DNA of 64,000 nucleotides from Sipunculus nudus (taxonomy: Eukaryota > Annelida > Sipuncula > Golfingiida > Sipunculidae): contig CM049306.1 of assembly GCA_026874595.1 (NCBI GenBank), positions 62,874,019 through 62,938,018 of the forward strand. The letters are read 5' to 3'. The notes beneath the pieces are model-generated. The model saw nothing but the letters and a program-made list of their open reading frames with translations. It was not told where the DNA came from and searched no databases. This document shows, one piece after another, positions 37,317 through 48,699 of this stretch (position 1 is its first letter; each line of letters begins with the position of its first letter). The translations under genes and the position numbers were made by a program.

Positions 37317-38125
37317 ATCATATGACTTGATATGCTTGAGTGCACATCAACCGGGTCGCAGGAATCCGTGATGGCTATACAGTCGCACACGGTCTCACGA
37401 AGTCCAGGCCCTTCCATGGGCTGTAGGCCCACTAAGTAACAGATGTAAAGAAAATATTAACCAAATTCCCGTTGTGGTTCGTACGTACAGTGTGATGTGA
37501 ACACGTTTGCAGTGACACCACCAAAGTTGTAAACAACTTATACTGAATTTAAAAAAATGTTTTGAAAATCGAGATTTTTTCTCATTACTGCAGTTGCGAA
37601 TGAAAAATTACTGTAAAAATGTATATTTAATACGTTTATACTGGTATAAATTTGTTTCTTTTACATGCATGTGCCATCTTATTTTCAATCATGTTTATGT
37701 AATACTATTTTTAAAGACTTTTTATTTTTTAAGTCAGTATATATGCTTATAGGGTTTTAATCCATGCCATCATTGTTACTATTTTCACAAATAAAACTGA
37801 TATTTTGCATATTCTTCTAAGGTCTATTCCATGGACCGTTTATATTGTACGTATGTGGTACATGTGTAGGTGACTCTATGTTAAAGACCCCGACCACCTG
37901 TTAGCCACTGGTTTTTAAGGCGACGGTGTGCAACTGTACGCTGTTCTGAAACGTGTTCCGAAGGATTATTTTTCACAACAACATACATATAATGGATCTA
38001 TATATTAATAACGTAACGCGATTTGTGTGATTTTCCGTATCTCCGGATTTCGGGTTGATTTCTTATACCACCGTATGGATTGTAGTGTTCGCCCCTAATA
38101 GTGCATAGCACGGGTAATTGCTAGT

Positions 38126-39184
38126 TCTGTCTGAATACTACGCTCCCGAGGCAGCGGAAATCTTGCGCTTCTAAGAAGCTGCTGATGTTCACGCTGCCTG
38201 ATTCGACCGTTTATGATGCACTTAAACATCAGGGGGTGCATATGGGCCTGTCTGCTTAAAAAAACTACTGATGTGACTATCAGCCAACCAAATGCAAGTC
38301 AACAAACACTCGACAGGAATTAGGCTCCGCCAAGAAACCACGTGTAGGACAGTTCTCTCTGAGCCAGTAGCCTGTTAAAACGGTCGCCGGAGCGATGAGC
38401 TGTTACTCAAAACGAAATGAACAACACTGGCCTCGTGTATTCCTCGCTTGGCTGGTAAACCGTTTTGCTTCCAGCACAGGGTCTCATCTGATTGGACCAA
38501 AATACAGTGCTCCCCTCTGGTGTAGAGATTCAGGATACAAGGTCATAACAAACAGCGCTTACGATAAAGGTAGTTGGCCTATGGGTAAGGCGCTGTGTAA
38601 AGAGCGTATCTAAATACAGGGACCGTGTCGCCGGCAGATCGTAAATTATTAGTACCCCACGGTAGGCGCTGCGGGCAGGGTGACCGGGCAACAAGGCCCA
38701 TTCTTAGTAACAATGTGGACCTAATATGGAGACTAGAGCAAAGACAAGATCGTATTAAATACTACGGGGAAATATTTCGCTGTGAAGAAAATGCCTCAAA
38801 CCTGAACGTGACTGACAGTGTACATTAAGATAGAAAAAAAAAAAAAAACTGTATCGGCGACAACGACGCAATATGAAATTATCCATTCTAAGTACACCGC
38901 CAAAAACAAACTTGTTTTGGAAACTTTGAGACAATCATAATTATAACATTTCTTCTGATCATGATAGAAGCTGAATGCTTTCTGGTCAGATATAGGAAGA
39001 CATCCCTGTAATTAAGTCCACAAAATAAAGGAACAGGAAACATGCATCATTTTGGTTTGATCCATGAAGCAACAAATTATGAGAATATGATTATAAAAAT
39101 ATGATTACAAAGAAATATAAATCTCACATTTAACTGAATCATATAAACTGTTGTTGTCAGTTGAATCACTGGGAGTCTCATGTA
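38126..39184. other. Non-coding stretch, nothing recognised
   Basis: A GC-richer segment (38,130-38,830) is open for 72 codons at 38,395-38,613 but has no recognisable domain. A poly-A run follows at about 38,835. Confidence 0.45.
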
Positions 39185-39510
39185 GTGTCGTGTGTTTGCA
39201 TTTTTAGCTTGCTGTCCTGTAGCGTCGTGGTTCAGCAGTTTAAGTTTGCTGTTCTGTAGCGCCGTGTTTTAGCAGTTTTAGCTTGCTGTCCTGTAGCGTC
39301 GTGTTTTAGCAGTTTTAGCTTGCTGTCCTGTAGCGTCGTGTTTTAGCAGTTTAAATTTGCTGTTCTGTAGCGCCGTGTTTTAGCAGTTTTAGCTTGCTGT
39401 CCTGTAGCGTCGTGTTTTAGCAGTTTAAGTTTGCTGTTCTGTAGCGCCGTGTTTTTGCAGTTTTAGCTTGCTGTCCTGTAGCGTCGTGTTTTAGCAGTTT
39501 AAGCCTCCTG
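39185..39510. repeat. ~40-bp minisatellite
   Basis: Eight or so units of GCTGTCCTGTAGCGTCGTG followed by TTTTAGCAGTTTTAGCTT. Two unit types alternate (GTCCTGTAGCGTCG and GTTCTGTAGCGCCG), an early sign of higher-order organisation. Confidence 0.93.
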
Positions 39511-40265
39511 TCGTGACCCATTTAGAGGATGGAAAACCAGAATTTGAATATTAAGTCCTGTGAAATCACCGCTTACAATAATCTAATCAGTCACTTCTCA
39601 ATGTAAGACACATGCTATATTTGACATCAGCTGGGCATGTATGGCCTAAAAAAGCATTTCAGCCGAAGAAACCCGAACCGAGAACGAAACTGTCTCCTCG
39701 AAAAAGTCTTACTGGTGATAATTCGTTATCGACGGGAACTCACTGTTACAAATCATGTATGTCTTGTAGTTGATTGAAATGAAATCAAAGAAGCTGGCGG
39801 TTTTTCATCAATTTGTTCAACAACGTGCAATAGGTTTTCTTTTGATGCCTCGGAGGCATCTACCCTTCTTACATTAATCATTCTCTGCGTCACTAATATA
39901 CTTTACCTGAAACTGATCCACTGGATCTCAACATTCCAAAACTGTGTAAGCAATCTCGGCCTGCGAAGTTGGATGGCGCCGAAAACATTGTCTTGTTATA
40001 CATGTATACTGACAAAACGTATAACGAGTGAAAAAATTATGGGAATTTAAAAAAAAATTTAGAAAATAATCAGCAATCGTGAATAATCGCAGATAGTTAT
40101 AAAGTTGCATCGGTAACATATGTAAAAACGTGATTCTCTGGAAGGTTGCAGATACGTTGTGTTTTCAAGCAATTTTGTGTTTCTAGCATTATTCTTCAGT
40201 TCATAATTAAACGAATTGCGTCATTAAAAAGGAAAGATAGACTTTCATTTGTCCAGTGTGACGTC
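39511..40265. other. Non-coding stretch, nothing recognised
   Basis: No exon or repeat supported. Confidence 0.45.
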
Positions 40266-40324
40266 TATGATATTCTCATGGTGACTGAATCCATGAAATC
40301 CGAAGATAGGTGAAACATTTAGTT

Positions 40325-40450
40325 TCAAGATGCTTGAACGAACCCGAATACAAAACTGATCACGAATTAATTGCATTATTCATTAAGTGCGTGGGAGGTT
40401 CGGAAGAACTGCGATTCTGGCAGCTGAACTGTTTGTTATTATGTTTCAAA
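40325..40450 (+). pseudogene. Coding-like repeated segment, copy 1
   Basis: Translates to CLNEPEYKTDHELIALF and CVGGSEELRFW in one frame, closely matching the reverse-strand segment at 42,235-42,375. Most differences between the two DNA copies are single bases that preserve the reading frame, which suggests descent from a protein-coding sequence. I do not recognise the protein. It may come from a transposon or a processed gene fragment. Confidence 0.4.
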
Positions 40451-40975
40451 ATTTATGTGATTTAAATCAACGGAAAAGGATCTTGAAATATACAAAACAA
40501 GTTACACCTGCTGTTAAAAGAAAAAATAAAGGGTTAAAAAGAAACGTTACAGAACGCACGGAGTTGGTGTATTTTAACATAGCTGATGGCATTCTGTGAG
40601 CTATTTTCTACCAGAAACTGTACAGTTCAAATTAAAAAAAAACTCGAATCTCGTTGTCGAACCATTAACGAAATTCAACGTGACAAATGTCTACACACTT
40701 GACATGAAAATGAAACGCCCGAAACATACCTCCAGTGATATGTTTAGATGTTACTTTTAACAACAGAATTGCATCAATAAATTTAGCGTATCATAGAGTT
40801 TCTCAGTGGAACAAAGCCTGGTTTAGTGTTCCTTATTTGATACGATACGCCATGATACATTTTTTCTAACTTCTTATTTTTCAGCTTCTATTTGAATTTG
40901 TTTACAAAAATTGTAAAATATATTTCCCCTTGGATCATATGTCTCTTTACAAAATTTGAGCTAAATTGAAGGATC
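40451..40975. other. Non-coding stretch
   Basis: AT-rich, nothing recognised after similarity to 42.2 kb ends. Confidence 0.45.
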
Positions 40976-40984
40976 CAGATTTAC

Positions 40985-42000
40985 TGAAACAGTGCAGAGG
41001 GATATTGGGGAGGCGTTCGGTGCCTTTGACAGATGGAAATTTGGGAGGCGTTTGGTGCCTTTGTCGGATGGATATTGTTACGGAACCTAATATCAACAGA
41101 TCATGTAGTCGTGACGAGCACAAACCTTGTTACGGAGATAAAAAAATCAGATTCTGTAACACAAGGCAGTGTGAAATTTTTAGGGGACTGAATAAAGAGG
41201 TCAGTGTTTTTTGTTAACAAATAATTATAATTTATTCTTAAAACAAACCAAACATTACAAAACAATAAATCAATACAATTACATAGTATAACAACAGTAC
41301 AGCAGCAACTCAGTACAATTACACAGTATTAAATAAAGTATACAGCTAAATAATTAAGTCCTTTAAAGCATATAATCCAGATGAACAGTTCACATAAATC
41401 TTTTCAGAGAATAATAGTCCAATTCCATCACAAAATCAATTTGTTGTAATCCGAAAGTGAAGTTCTGGTAGTGATCCCAAAGGCAAACTGAAGTCTAAAA
41501 TTCGTTACAAATTTGAAGAAGATCTATAACTGCTGCAATTACGGGATAGGTCCACAAACTGACTCACACTCTTCCGTTTATTTCTCTCTCCTTTCTTTTT
41601 GGCTCTAAAACACAGCCCCCTATTTATAACTTTTCACCTCAAGCCGAGAACTTTCCATTTCACGAACAATCCAAAAGAACCCAACAATACATAATACACA
41701 CGCCCAAAGAACATACTAGAACAAAGATCGTGTTTCTACACGTCAGACCCAATACGTGTGCCGGTCCCAGCTCGCGCGTCTCCCATGGCAACGGACAATG
41801 CTAGCGCTTCACGGGCACATGTAAGACTGCTGCACACAATAAGAGAGATACCTGTAACAATATTGGGGAGGCGTTCGGTGCCTATGTCAGATGGATATTG
41901 GGGAGGCGTTTGGTGCCTTTGTCAGATGGATATTAGGAAGGCGTTTTGTGCCTTTGTCAGATAGACATTAGGAAAGTGTTTTGTGCCTTTGTCAATAGGT
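40985..42000. repeat. 35-bp minisatellite split by a solo LTR
   Basis: Units of GATATTGGGGAGGCGTTTGG followed by TGCCTTTGTCAGATG occur at 40,999-41,075 and again at 41,860-42,000. The 784-bp between them is a solo LTR that landed in the array. Confidence 0.9.
41076..41859 (-). mobile_element. Solo LTR of the 19-27 kb family, copy A
   Basis: Reads TGTTACGGAACC to CCTGTAACA on the + strand, the reverse complement of the retrotransposon LTR. It includes the inverted AATAAA region (near 41,233) and inverted TATAAATAG (near 41,620). It is flanked by ATAT on both sides (41,072-41,075 and 41,860-41,863). No internal sequence is present, so it arose by LTR-LTR recombination. Confidence 0.9.
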
Positions 42001-42200
42001 CTGCGCGACATTATCGATATATCGGTTTATCGCGATATGGTTACTCGCATATTGCGTATCGCGATACAGTTTTGAAATGTCCATATTTTTCGATATTTTG
42101 TTAAACATGTAAATTAATTATTTTAAAATGTAAAATTATATTTCTGTTTCATAGCATTACTTCCAAATGGCCTGTGATTTATGACAGGCTTGAAGTAAAA
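42001..42200. other. AT-rich tract with ATATCG/CGATAT words
   Basis: Contains clustered palindromic words such as TCGATATATCG and ATCGCGATA. Such clusters occur at ends of some transposons, but no matching partner end was found. Confidence 0.35.
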
Positions 42201-42394
42201 GCCGCTGCCGTGTCTTTAGAAATATTCAAGTAAGCCTGGTCTATCTGGTATAATAACAAACAGTTCGGCTGCCAGAAGCGCAGTTCTTCCGAACCTCCCA
42301 CGCATTTAATGAACAATGCAGTTAATTGTTGATCAGTTTTGTATTCGGGTTCGATCAAGCATCTTGAAGCTATACACTTGTGTGCCACCGGCAT
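42179..42394 (-). pseudogene. Coding-like repeated segment, copy 2
   Basis: On the minus strand a 71-codon open frame includes CLIEPEYKTDQQLTALF, CVGGSEELRFW and AYLNISKDTAAAF. The first part matches 40,325-40,450 on the opposite strand. No domain is recognised. The pair forms an inverted repeat around the minisatellite and solo LTR. Confidence 0.4.
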
Positions 42395-42399
42395 GGGTT

Positions 42400-43120
42400 A
42401 ATTCAAATCGACCCTACTCTAATTCACCCTAATATAAATAACCTTATATTTAAGGTGTGTCCACGAGACGCATCAATGGCATAGGTATTATTCATATTAG
42501 TACATAACAAATTAACATGACGTAACAGTAGAAAGCTAAAGAGAACATATGAGTATATATCAGCAGTATGAACACACCGACTTTACTGCAGTGGCAGACC
42601 AATCTCAACTGGTAATGATCGTTGAGAAATGATTGCTGAATTATGCAATCATTATAAATATTACTAGAAGAATAAATTACCTTTATTTAAAAGAAAGAAA
42701 AAATATACAGGTTCGTATATAGACATGCTCTAAGCCATGTTACAGCTAAAACATGAAAGTTTTCATGAGGAAACTCTCTCAGAACACACCACAGACACCT
42801 GTTTAAATTTTAATACTGCAGCCCGTCCAATATCATGTCTGACCTGGCGGGCTCATGGTTGTGAAATGAACCCACGGAAAATGGGTAAGTCGTTGAATCA
42901 AGATATGGATACACAGAATGATGCGGGTTTTAATTTAACTGACTTGATGTCGCTTCAGCATTAACCGCAAGAGTGCGCCGACTCCATTAGGTGCAAGTTT
43001 AAGTACATCCACTTCTCGAGGAAGCGTGCGCGGCCTACCAAGCATATACCAATCATCCACAGGTTAAAGAAGATATATAGGGATTTAAAGCTGTTATCCA
43101 CACTCATACTTACACACGTG
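42400..43120. other. Non-coding stretch
   Basis: No exon supported. The open frame at 42,737-42,964 has no recognisable domain. Confidence 0.45.
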
Positions 43121-43123
43121 TAT

Positions 43124-43124
<1 letters not shown>

Positions 43125-43168
<44 letters not shown>
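43125..43168. repeat. (CT)n microsatellite
   Basis: Pure CT run; the Glu-Arg frame on the minus strand is an artefact. Confidence 0.97.
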
Positions 43169-43169
<1 letters not shown>

Positions 43170-43172
<3 letters not shown>

Positions 43173-43255
43173 CGGGTTCCAAATTACTCGGACTCGAAGT
43201 GGACTTGGACCTCAAGGACTCGAGTGGCCTGGACTAAGACTTGCACTCGGACCCG
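43170..43255. repeat. Degenerate GACTCGAGTCC-type repeat, part 1
   Basis: Short words such as GACTCGGGTTCC, GGACTCGAAGTGG and GGACTCGAGTGG recur. The same words reappear at 47,275-47,390 and 47,705-47,840, beyond the arrays. Confidence 0.6.
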
Positions 43256-44039
43256 GATGGTGTGGACCCGACTACATTACTGATGTGCATATCTTATATG
43301 AATTAATGTTAAACGCCTGTAATTTATCTGCAGCAGCCGCGAGTCAGCCCGGCCTGTGGGGAGGGGGGGGGGGGGGGCCTCGGATGGTGTGGACCCGACT
43401 ACATTACTGATGTGCATATCTTATATGAATTAATGCTAAACGCCTGTAATTTATCTGCAGCAGCCGCGAGTCAGCCCGGCCTGTGGGGCGGGGGGTTGGG
43501 GGGGGGGGGGGAGGGGACTCGGATGGTGTGGACCCGACTACATTACTGATGTGCATATCTTATATGAATTAATGCTAAACGCCTGTAATTTATCTGCAGC
43601 AGCCGCGAGTCAGCCCGGCCTGTGGGGGGGGGGGGGGGGGGGGGGGCCTCGGATGGTGTGGACCCGACTACATTACTGATGTGCATATCTTATATGAATT
43701 AATGCTAAACGCCTGTAATTTATCTGCAGCAGCCGCGAGTCAGCCCGGCCTGTGGGGCGGGGGGGGGGGGGGGGGGCCTCGGATGGTGTGGACCCGACTA
43801 CATTACTGATGTGCATATCTTATATGAATTAATGTTAAACGCCTGTAATTTATCTGCAGCAGCCGCGAGTCAGCCCGGCCTGTGGGGCGGGGGGTTGGGG
43901 GGGGGGGGGGGGGCTCGGATGGTGTGGACCCGACTACATTACTGATGTGCATATCTTATATGAATTAATGTTAAACGCCTGTAATTTACCTGCAGCAGCC
44001 GCGAGTCAGCCCGGCCTGTGGGGCGGGGGGGGGGGGGGA
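43253..44039. repeat. ~130-bp satellite with poly-G tracts
   Basis: Six units, each beginning near CGGATGGTGTGGACCCGAC and ending CCCGGCCTGTGGGG, then a G tract of about 10 to 26 bases, some interrupted by C or TT. The non-G part is almost invariant, so the expansion is recent. The G tracts vary most in length. Confidence 0.96.
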
Positions 44040-44040
44040 T

Positions 44041-45985
44041 TATAATCACCATTTTTAATGGTCTAGGTGGCAAATAAACGACAACCTAATAGGCCAAAAA
44101 ATCTAGAAATCAAGGGGATAACGACAGCTCGCTTTAATGCCCGATAACAGTAAAAGAAAAAACGTAACCTGAAGGAAGAATCAATTTAATCACAGCAAAC
44201 AATACGCCTCAAGCAACACGTTATAGCTACGCTGGCCAAACGCATTATGTTTTAACGTTTCCCTTTTTTTCACTACTTTTTACTGGATCTGCAGACTCAT
44301 GCCACAGGGAACTGAGTCCGGATAGGATGTACTGGATGGATCCACTATCGATCCTCAACCAGCGGTTGTGCCGGTGTAACATCTTGTCACGTACTAAGTC
44401 ACAAGCACAGGGCCGACCAATCGTTATTACGCATATACGAGCTCCGGCTGTTTATAACTCGCTATCTCGCCAGGACTGTTCCAGTTCCCATTACGAGCTT
44501 CAAGCAGGCTGCACTGCTGGCACTCTCTACCGGGCAAAGTTGGTGCTGGCATGCAATTTATCTCAAGTATTAGTTCTTTTGTTCCAGAAAGGTAAGTGAA
44601 GTAACCTACACACATTATCATTATCTGGCCATATTGAACTGACTGGAAACGGAACAAAAAGTTTTTCATTTTCAGGCGGTATCAGTTTGCTTTCACCCTA
44701 ACTCAGGAATAGGTAACTAAATGATACTAATTCACGGGTTAACTTTGTCTCTTGTATTTTAGGTGTCGTACAAATTACCAATGGAAATAAAACGGACGTC
44801 GTATATAACATTTTGTCCAGGCCCTGAGGGGAGTCTTAATAAATCTTTTAAAATTTCCTTCGATTGCTCTGGGATTTAATGAGAGTGGCATTTTTATTTT
44901 CTATTTGATGTTTATAAATTAATAAAATCTGCACCCTAATAGTTCTATATTAAATAAAAATACATGAGGAGCCGCATTTAAGAGTACAGAAATACCCAAA
45001 ATATAGGTCACTTACAAGTCGGGTGAAGGTAAATACAAATGTACCTTTCTTTTTATCTTCTTGTATCGTGTCTCAGGCACAGAAATAGAAACTATTGAAA
45101 GCTCTTGCAAACATATAATATAAACAATGTCTATACAGCACGGACAAATTCCGTGACCGTTCATTGGCAGCCAGTAATGCTTTCACGGGACAGGGTTGTA
45201 TTTACTGTTGATGAGTGACACTTATCTGGATGTCCGGGAACAAAGCATGCTAATCCATAGACAGTAAGTCGGAGTCTTGGTTCAATAAACATTGACAAGA
45301 GGTCAGCTTGCCTCGTCTACGATCAATTTGTCCGTACTTTATTTTGTAAAGCACACACTCGATCCGTTATGGAAAACCCTCGGTGGAAGACGAAGTCAAT
45401 AGAACAAGCTTTATTTTCTTACAGCCTTGGGTGCAAATTAAACGGATCGTATGATGATATCCATTGTAAACAATAAACTAGTCTAGAAACCTTAGGTACC
45501 CTTTAACGGGGCCTTTTGTGACACGCCACTGAGAGTCGTCCACTTAACAGGACATCCTTTTCTTGAAAGACCATTAATTAAATTACCATAACCGACAGAA
45601 TAGGTATATTAGACAGGATCACTCTTGTCGAATGCAGATGTATTGAACATGTCGAGTCATGTTTAAAAAAAAACGACTACTATGTGCATAGATATATTAC
45701 ATTAATTCTTAATTAACTGACTTTCACAAAAGCAGCCAACAAAATGGTGAAGCTTCGATCACCCCTAAGATCCCCCGTTTTTTGTTATTTTATGCGCATT
45801 CTGAATTTTCAAGCTCCGGTTATCTTATATGGAATAACGGAAGTTGGAAACGTTATCTGATAAAGTAAACATAATCACATCAGTGTTTATTCTGTATTCA
45901 GTGAATATACAGAATATGTTCCAATATACAGGATTCCATTTAAGTGCTTGTTGTTTTATGACTTTTATCCGGAACTTCACCCGCG
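44041..45985. other. Non-coding stretch with a possible transcribed exon
   Basis: No protein domain is recognised. The GC-balanced segment at 44,270-44,591 ends in CCAGAAAG followed by GTAAGTGAAG (44,592-44,601), a strong 5' splice-site match, and a 90-codon frame overlaps it. It could be a first or non-coding exon of an unknown gene. The rest shows nothing. Confidence 0.35.
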
Positions 45986-45987
45986 TA

Positions 45988-47272
45988 AGGGATATAAGGG
46001 ACATATTTGACGGGGATACAAGGAACATATATGACGGGGATATAAGGAACATATATGACGGGGATATAAGGAACATATATGACGGGGATATAAGGAACAT
46101 ATATGACGGGGATATAAGTTACATATATGGCGGGGATACAAAGAACATATATGACGGGGATATAAGGTACATATATAACGGGGAAATAAGGTACATTTAT
46201 GGCGGGGATATAAGGTACATATATGAGGGGATATAAGGAACATATAAGACAGGGATATAAGGTACATATATGATGGGGATATAAGGAACATATAAGACAG
46301 GGATATAAGGTGCATATATGACGGGGATATAAGGTACATATATGACGGGGATATAAGGTACATATATGATGGGGATATAAGGAACATATAAGACAGGGAT
46401 ATAAGGTACATTATATGGCGGGGATTTAAGGTGTATATATGACGGAGATATAAGATACAAATATAACGGGGATATAAGGTGCATATATGACAGGGATATA
46501 AGGAACATATAAGACAGGGATATAAGGTGCATATATGACGGCGATATAAGGTACATATATGACGGGGATATAAGGTACATATATGACGGGGATATAAGGA
46601 ACATATAAGACAGGGATATAAGGTACATATATAACGGGGAAATAAGGTACATTTATGACAGGGATATAAGGTACATGTATGACGGGAATATAAGGTGCCT
46701 ATATGACGGCGATATAAGGTACAAATATGACGGGGATATAAGGAACATATAAGACAGGGATATAAGGTACATATATGACGGGGATATAAGGAACATATAA
46801 GACAGGGATATAAGGTGCATATATGACGGGGATATTAGGGTACATATATGACAGGGATATAAGGTACATATATGATGGGGATTTAAGGTGCATATATGAC
46901 GGAGATATAAGATACAAATATAACGGGGATATAAGGTGCATATATGACAGGGATATAAGGAACATATAAGACAGGGATATAAGGTGCATATATGACGGGG
47001 ATATAAGGTACATATATGACGGGGATATAAGGTACATATATGACGGGGATATAAGGAACATATAAGACAGGGATATAAGGTACATATATGACGGGGATTT
47101 AAGGTGTATATATGACGGGGATATAAGGGACATATAAGACGGAGATATAAGATACAAATATAACGGGGATATAAGGTGCATATATGACAGGGATATAAGG
47201 AACATATAAGACAGGGATATAAAGTGCATATATGACGGGGATATAAGGTACATATGTGACGGGGATATAAGG
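45988..47272. repeat. 24-bp minisatellite with higher-order structure
   Basis: About 53 tandem units of the form GGGGATATAAGGTACATATA plus TGAC. Two main variants occur (ACATATATGACGGGG and ACATATAAGACAGGG). A longer block starting GGGGATTTAAGGTG and passing through GATACAAATATAACGGG recurs at about 46,422, 46,877 and 47,093, showing segmental duplication of several units. Since 24 is eight codons and most units lack stops, long repetitive frames exist on both strands; they are not genes. Confidence 0.97.
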
Positions 47273-47274
47273 TG

Positions 47275-47390
47275 CGACTCCAATCTAAGTCCGAATCCTT
47301 AAGGTTCAAGTCAAAGTTCACCTCCTTCGACTCCGAGTCATTTAGAACCCGAGTCCAGTTTAAATCTACTCAGTAAAAGACATTTAAAAG
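47275..47390. repeat. Degenerate GACTCGAGTCC-type repeat, part 2
   Basis: Contains GCGACTCCAATC, TTCGACTCCGAGTC and AACCCGAGTCC words matching those at 43,170-43,255 and 47,705-47,840. Confidence 0.55.
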
Positions 47391-47454
47391 GAAATGAGAT
47401 TGTCATGTATATGTTTATGTTAGTTTACACAGGCTCTTTGATGGGTGATCATCT

Positions 47455-47705
47455 TTTAGTACTTGTATACAAGTCCTCATAGTATGTGACAAGTTTTCAA
47501 TGTATGTGACGAGTCCTCGTAGTGTGTGACAAGTTTTCAATGTATGTGACACTTCGTAGTTTGTGACAAGTTTTTAATGTATGTGACAAGTCTTAATAGT
47601 TTGTGACAAGTTTTCAATGTATGTGACACTTCGTAGTATGTGACAAGTTTTCATTGTTTGGACAAGTCTTCGTAGTATGTGACAAGTTTTCAATGTATGT
47701 GTTTT
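47455..47705. repeat. ~39-bp minisatellite
   Basis: Repeats of GTATGTGACAAGTTTTCAATG and a CTTCGTAGT variant; five to six diverged units. Confidence 0.85.
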
Positions 47706-48440
47706 TCTACTCGAGTTGAGATCGACTGGATCTGATGTCTCGAGTCCTTATCTCAAGAGTTCAAGTACAAGTCCTCTAAAGCTCAAGAACTCTCGAGTCA
47801 AAGTCAAAGTTCCAATAAGTTGGACTCGGGTCCTATATGACTCTTTAGGACATTTTTAAATCTTTGTCAGAGAGACAGTATGACTGCGTTTTGAAGTTTG
47901 TGTTTCAGCGCCATCATTATAAGATTGGTTTTAAGTAGGCCAGAAAACGTCTTATGTTAGGAGAACAGATTATAGATCTATGTAGATAAGAGGACTGAAA
48001 CGGAGTAATAGATAACAACGCTTTGTAATATCGACCTTTATAATATCCCGCTCTCTCATGAATCTGGATCCCCCTCTGGATCCGCCTTTACGGAGTCTTG
48101 TAAACACGGAGTCATTATGTCACTCTACAGAACCTTAATTTTACAACTGATAACATACAAGGCAATATGATTCACAAACAGATAAATTATATGGCCTTTT
48201 TAAACCTCTAAAAATATTTGTCTGATCATGAGAAGTTTTACTTCTGGGTTCCGGTTTACCTGCAGACACTTGGATTAGACTTGATGATCTTTATTATTTT
48301 ACGGGTGTATGCAGACCCACCAGGTTGTAGTCATATTGGCGTACTTCAAACGGTCTGTTTGTAATACTGAACCCGACATGTCTCCTGGTTACAGACGAAG
48401 TACCATGGCCTCTAAAATCATGATTATTAATAAACAAGCT
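47705..48440. other. Repeat tail then non-coding DNA
   Basis: To 47,840 it carries ACTCGAGTT/GTCTCGAGTCC words of the degenerate repeat. After that nothing is recognised. Confidence 0.5.
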
Positions 48441-48464
48441 GATAAACTCGGTATACCGGGCTTT

Positions 48465-48690
48465 TTACCGGGGTTGGGGAGATAAATTAACTTAGTTATG
48501 GAAGTTGGCTCATTTTATTTTATTCTAAAAGTTAAAAGAAAATATAGGTTTTCAGTGAAATACTGTCTCAATAAGATATGTACAAATATTGTTTACATTT
48601 ATTTTGTGGCGCTGTGCTCGTGGCAAGAAATTCATACCCCGGTATGTTTACTTTGAAGACCTGGTCAGTGATGATGTTTACATTGCGAAC
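48465..48690 (-). repeat. Dispersed repeat, copy 2 of 2
   Basis: Reverse complement relative of 1,735-1,968; shared blocks include ATACTGTCTCAATAAGA and CGTGGCAAGAAATTCATAC. Confidence 0.65.
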
Positions 48691-48699
48691 AGGACCGAG

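Larger units (their letters stand above)
36388..38124 (+). mobile_element. Helitron-like non-autonomous element, copy 2
   Basis: Begins TCTATAAATCAATAGCG after A and ends TTGCTAG before T. A short hairpin GTGC-ATA-GCAC (38,101-38,111) lies nine bases before the CTAG, the same place as in copy 1. Shared interior blocks include ACTCCGGGGGCCCTATCTGG, CCCGAAATAATCCCCATC, CTTCTCAAAAGGGGGATCTT and a 3' segment from TCTATATATTAATAACG (37,997). Unlike copy 1, the 5' end holds an expanded 42-bp minisatellite. There is no Rep/helicase frame. Confidence 0.7.

Noticed and set aside
39185-39510. Regular ~40-bp array as a CRISPR
   Set aside because: Units are directly contiguous with no variable spacers, and the context is an animal genome; it is a minisatellite.
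42001-42110. Cluster of ATATCG/CGATAT words as a hAT-type terminus
   Set aside because: No opposite inverted end or target duplication found in the window; kept only as an unassigned tract.
42330-42360. GGTTCGATC as a tRNA B box
   Set aside because: No A box or cloverleaf around it; it belongs to the coding-like repeated segment.
45825-47321. Long repetitive open frames (Tyr-Ile-Ser-Pro type on minus, Tyr-Asp-Gly-Asp type on plus)
   Set aside because: They arise because a 24-bp unit without stops reads open in several frames on both strands; no unique start, no non-repeat domain.
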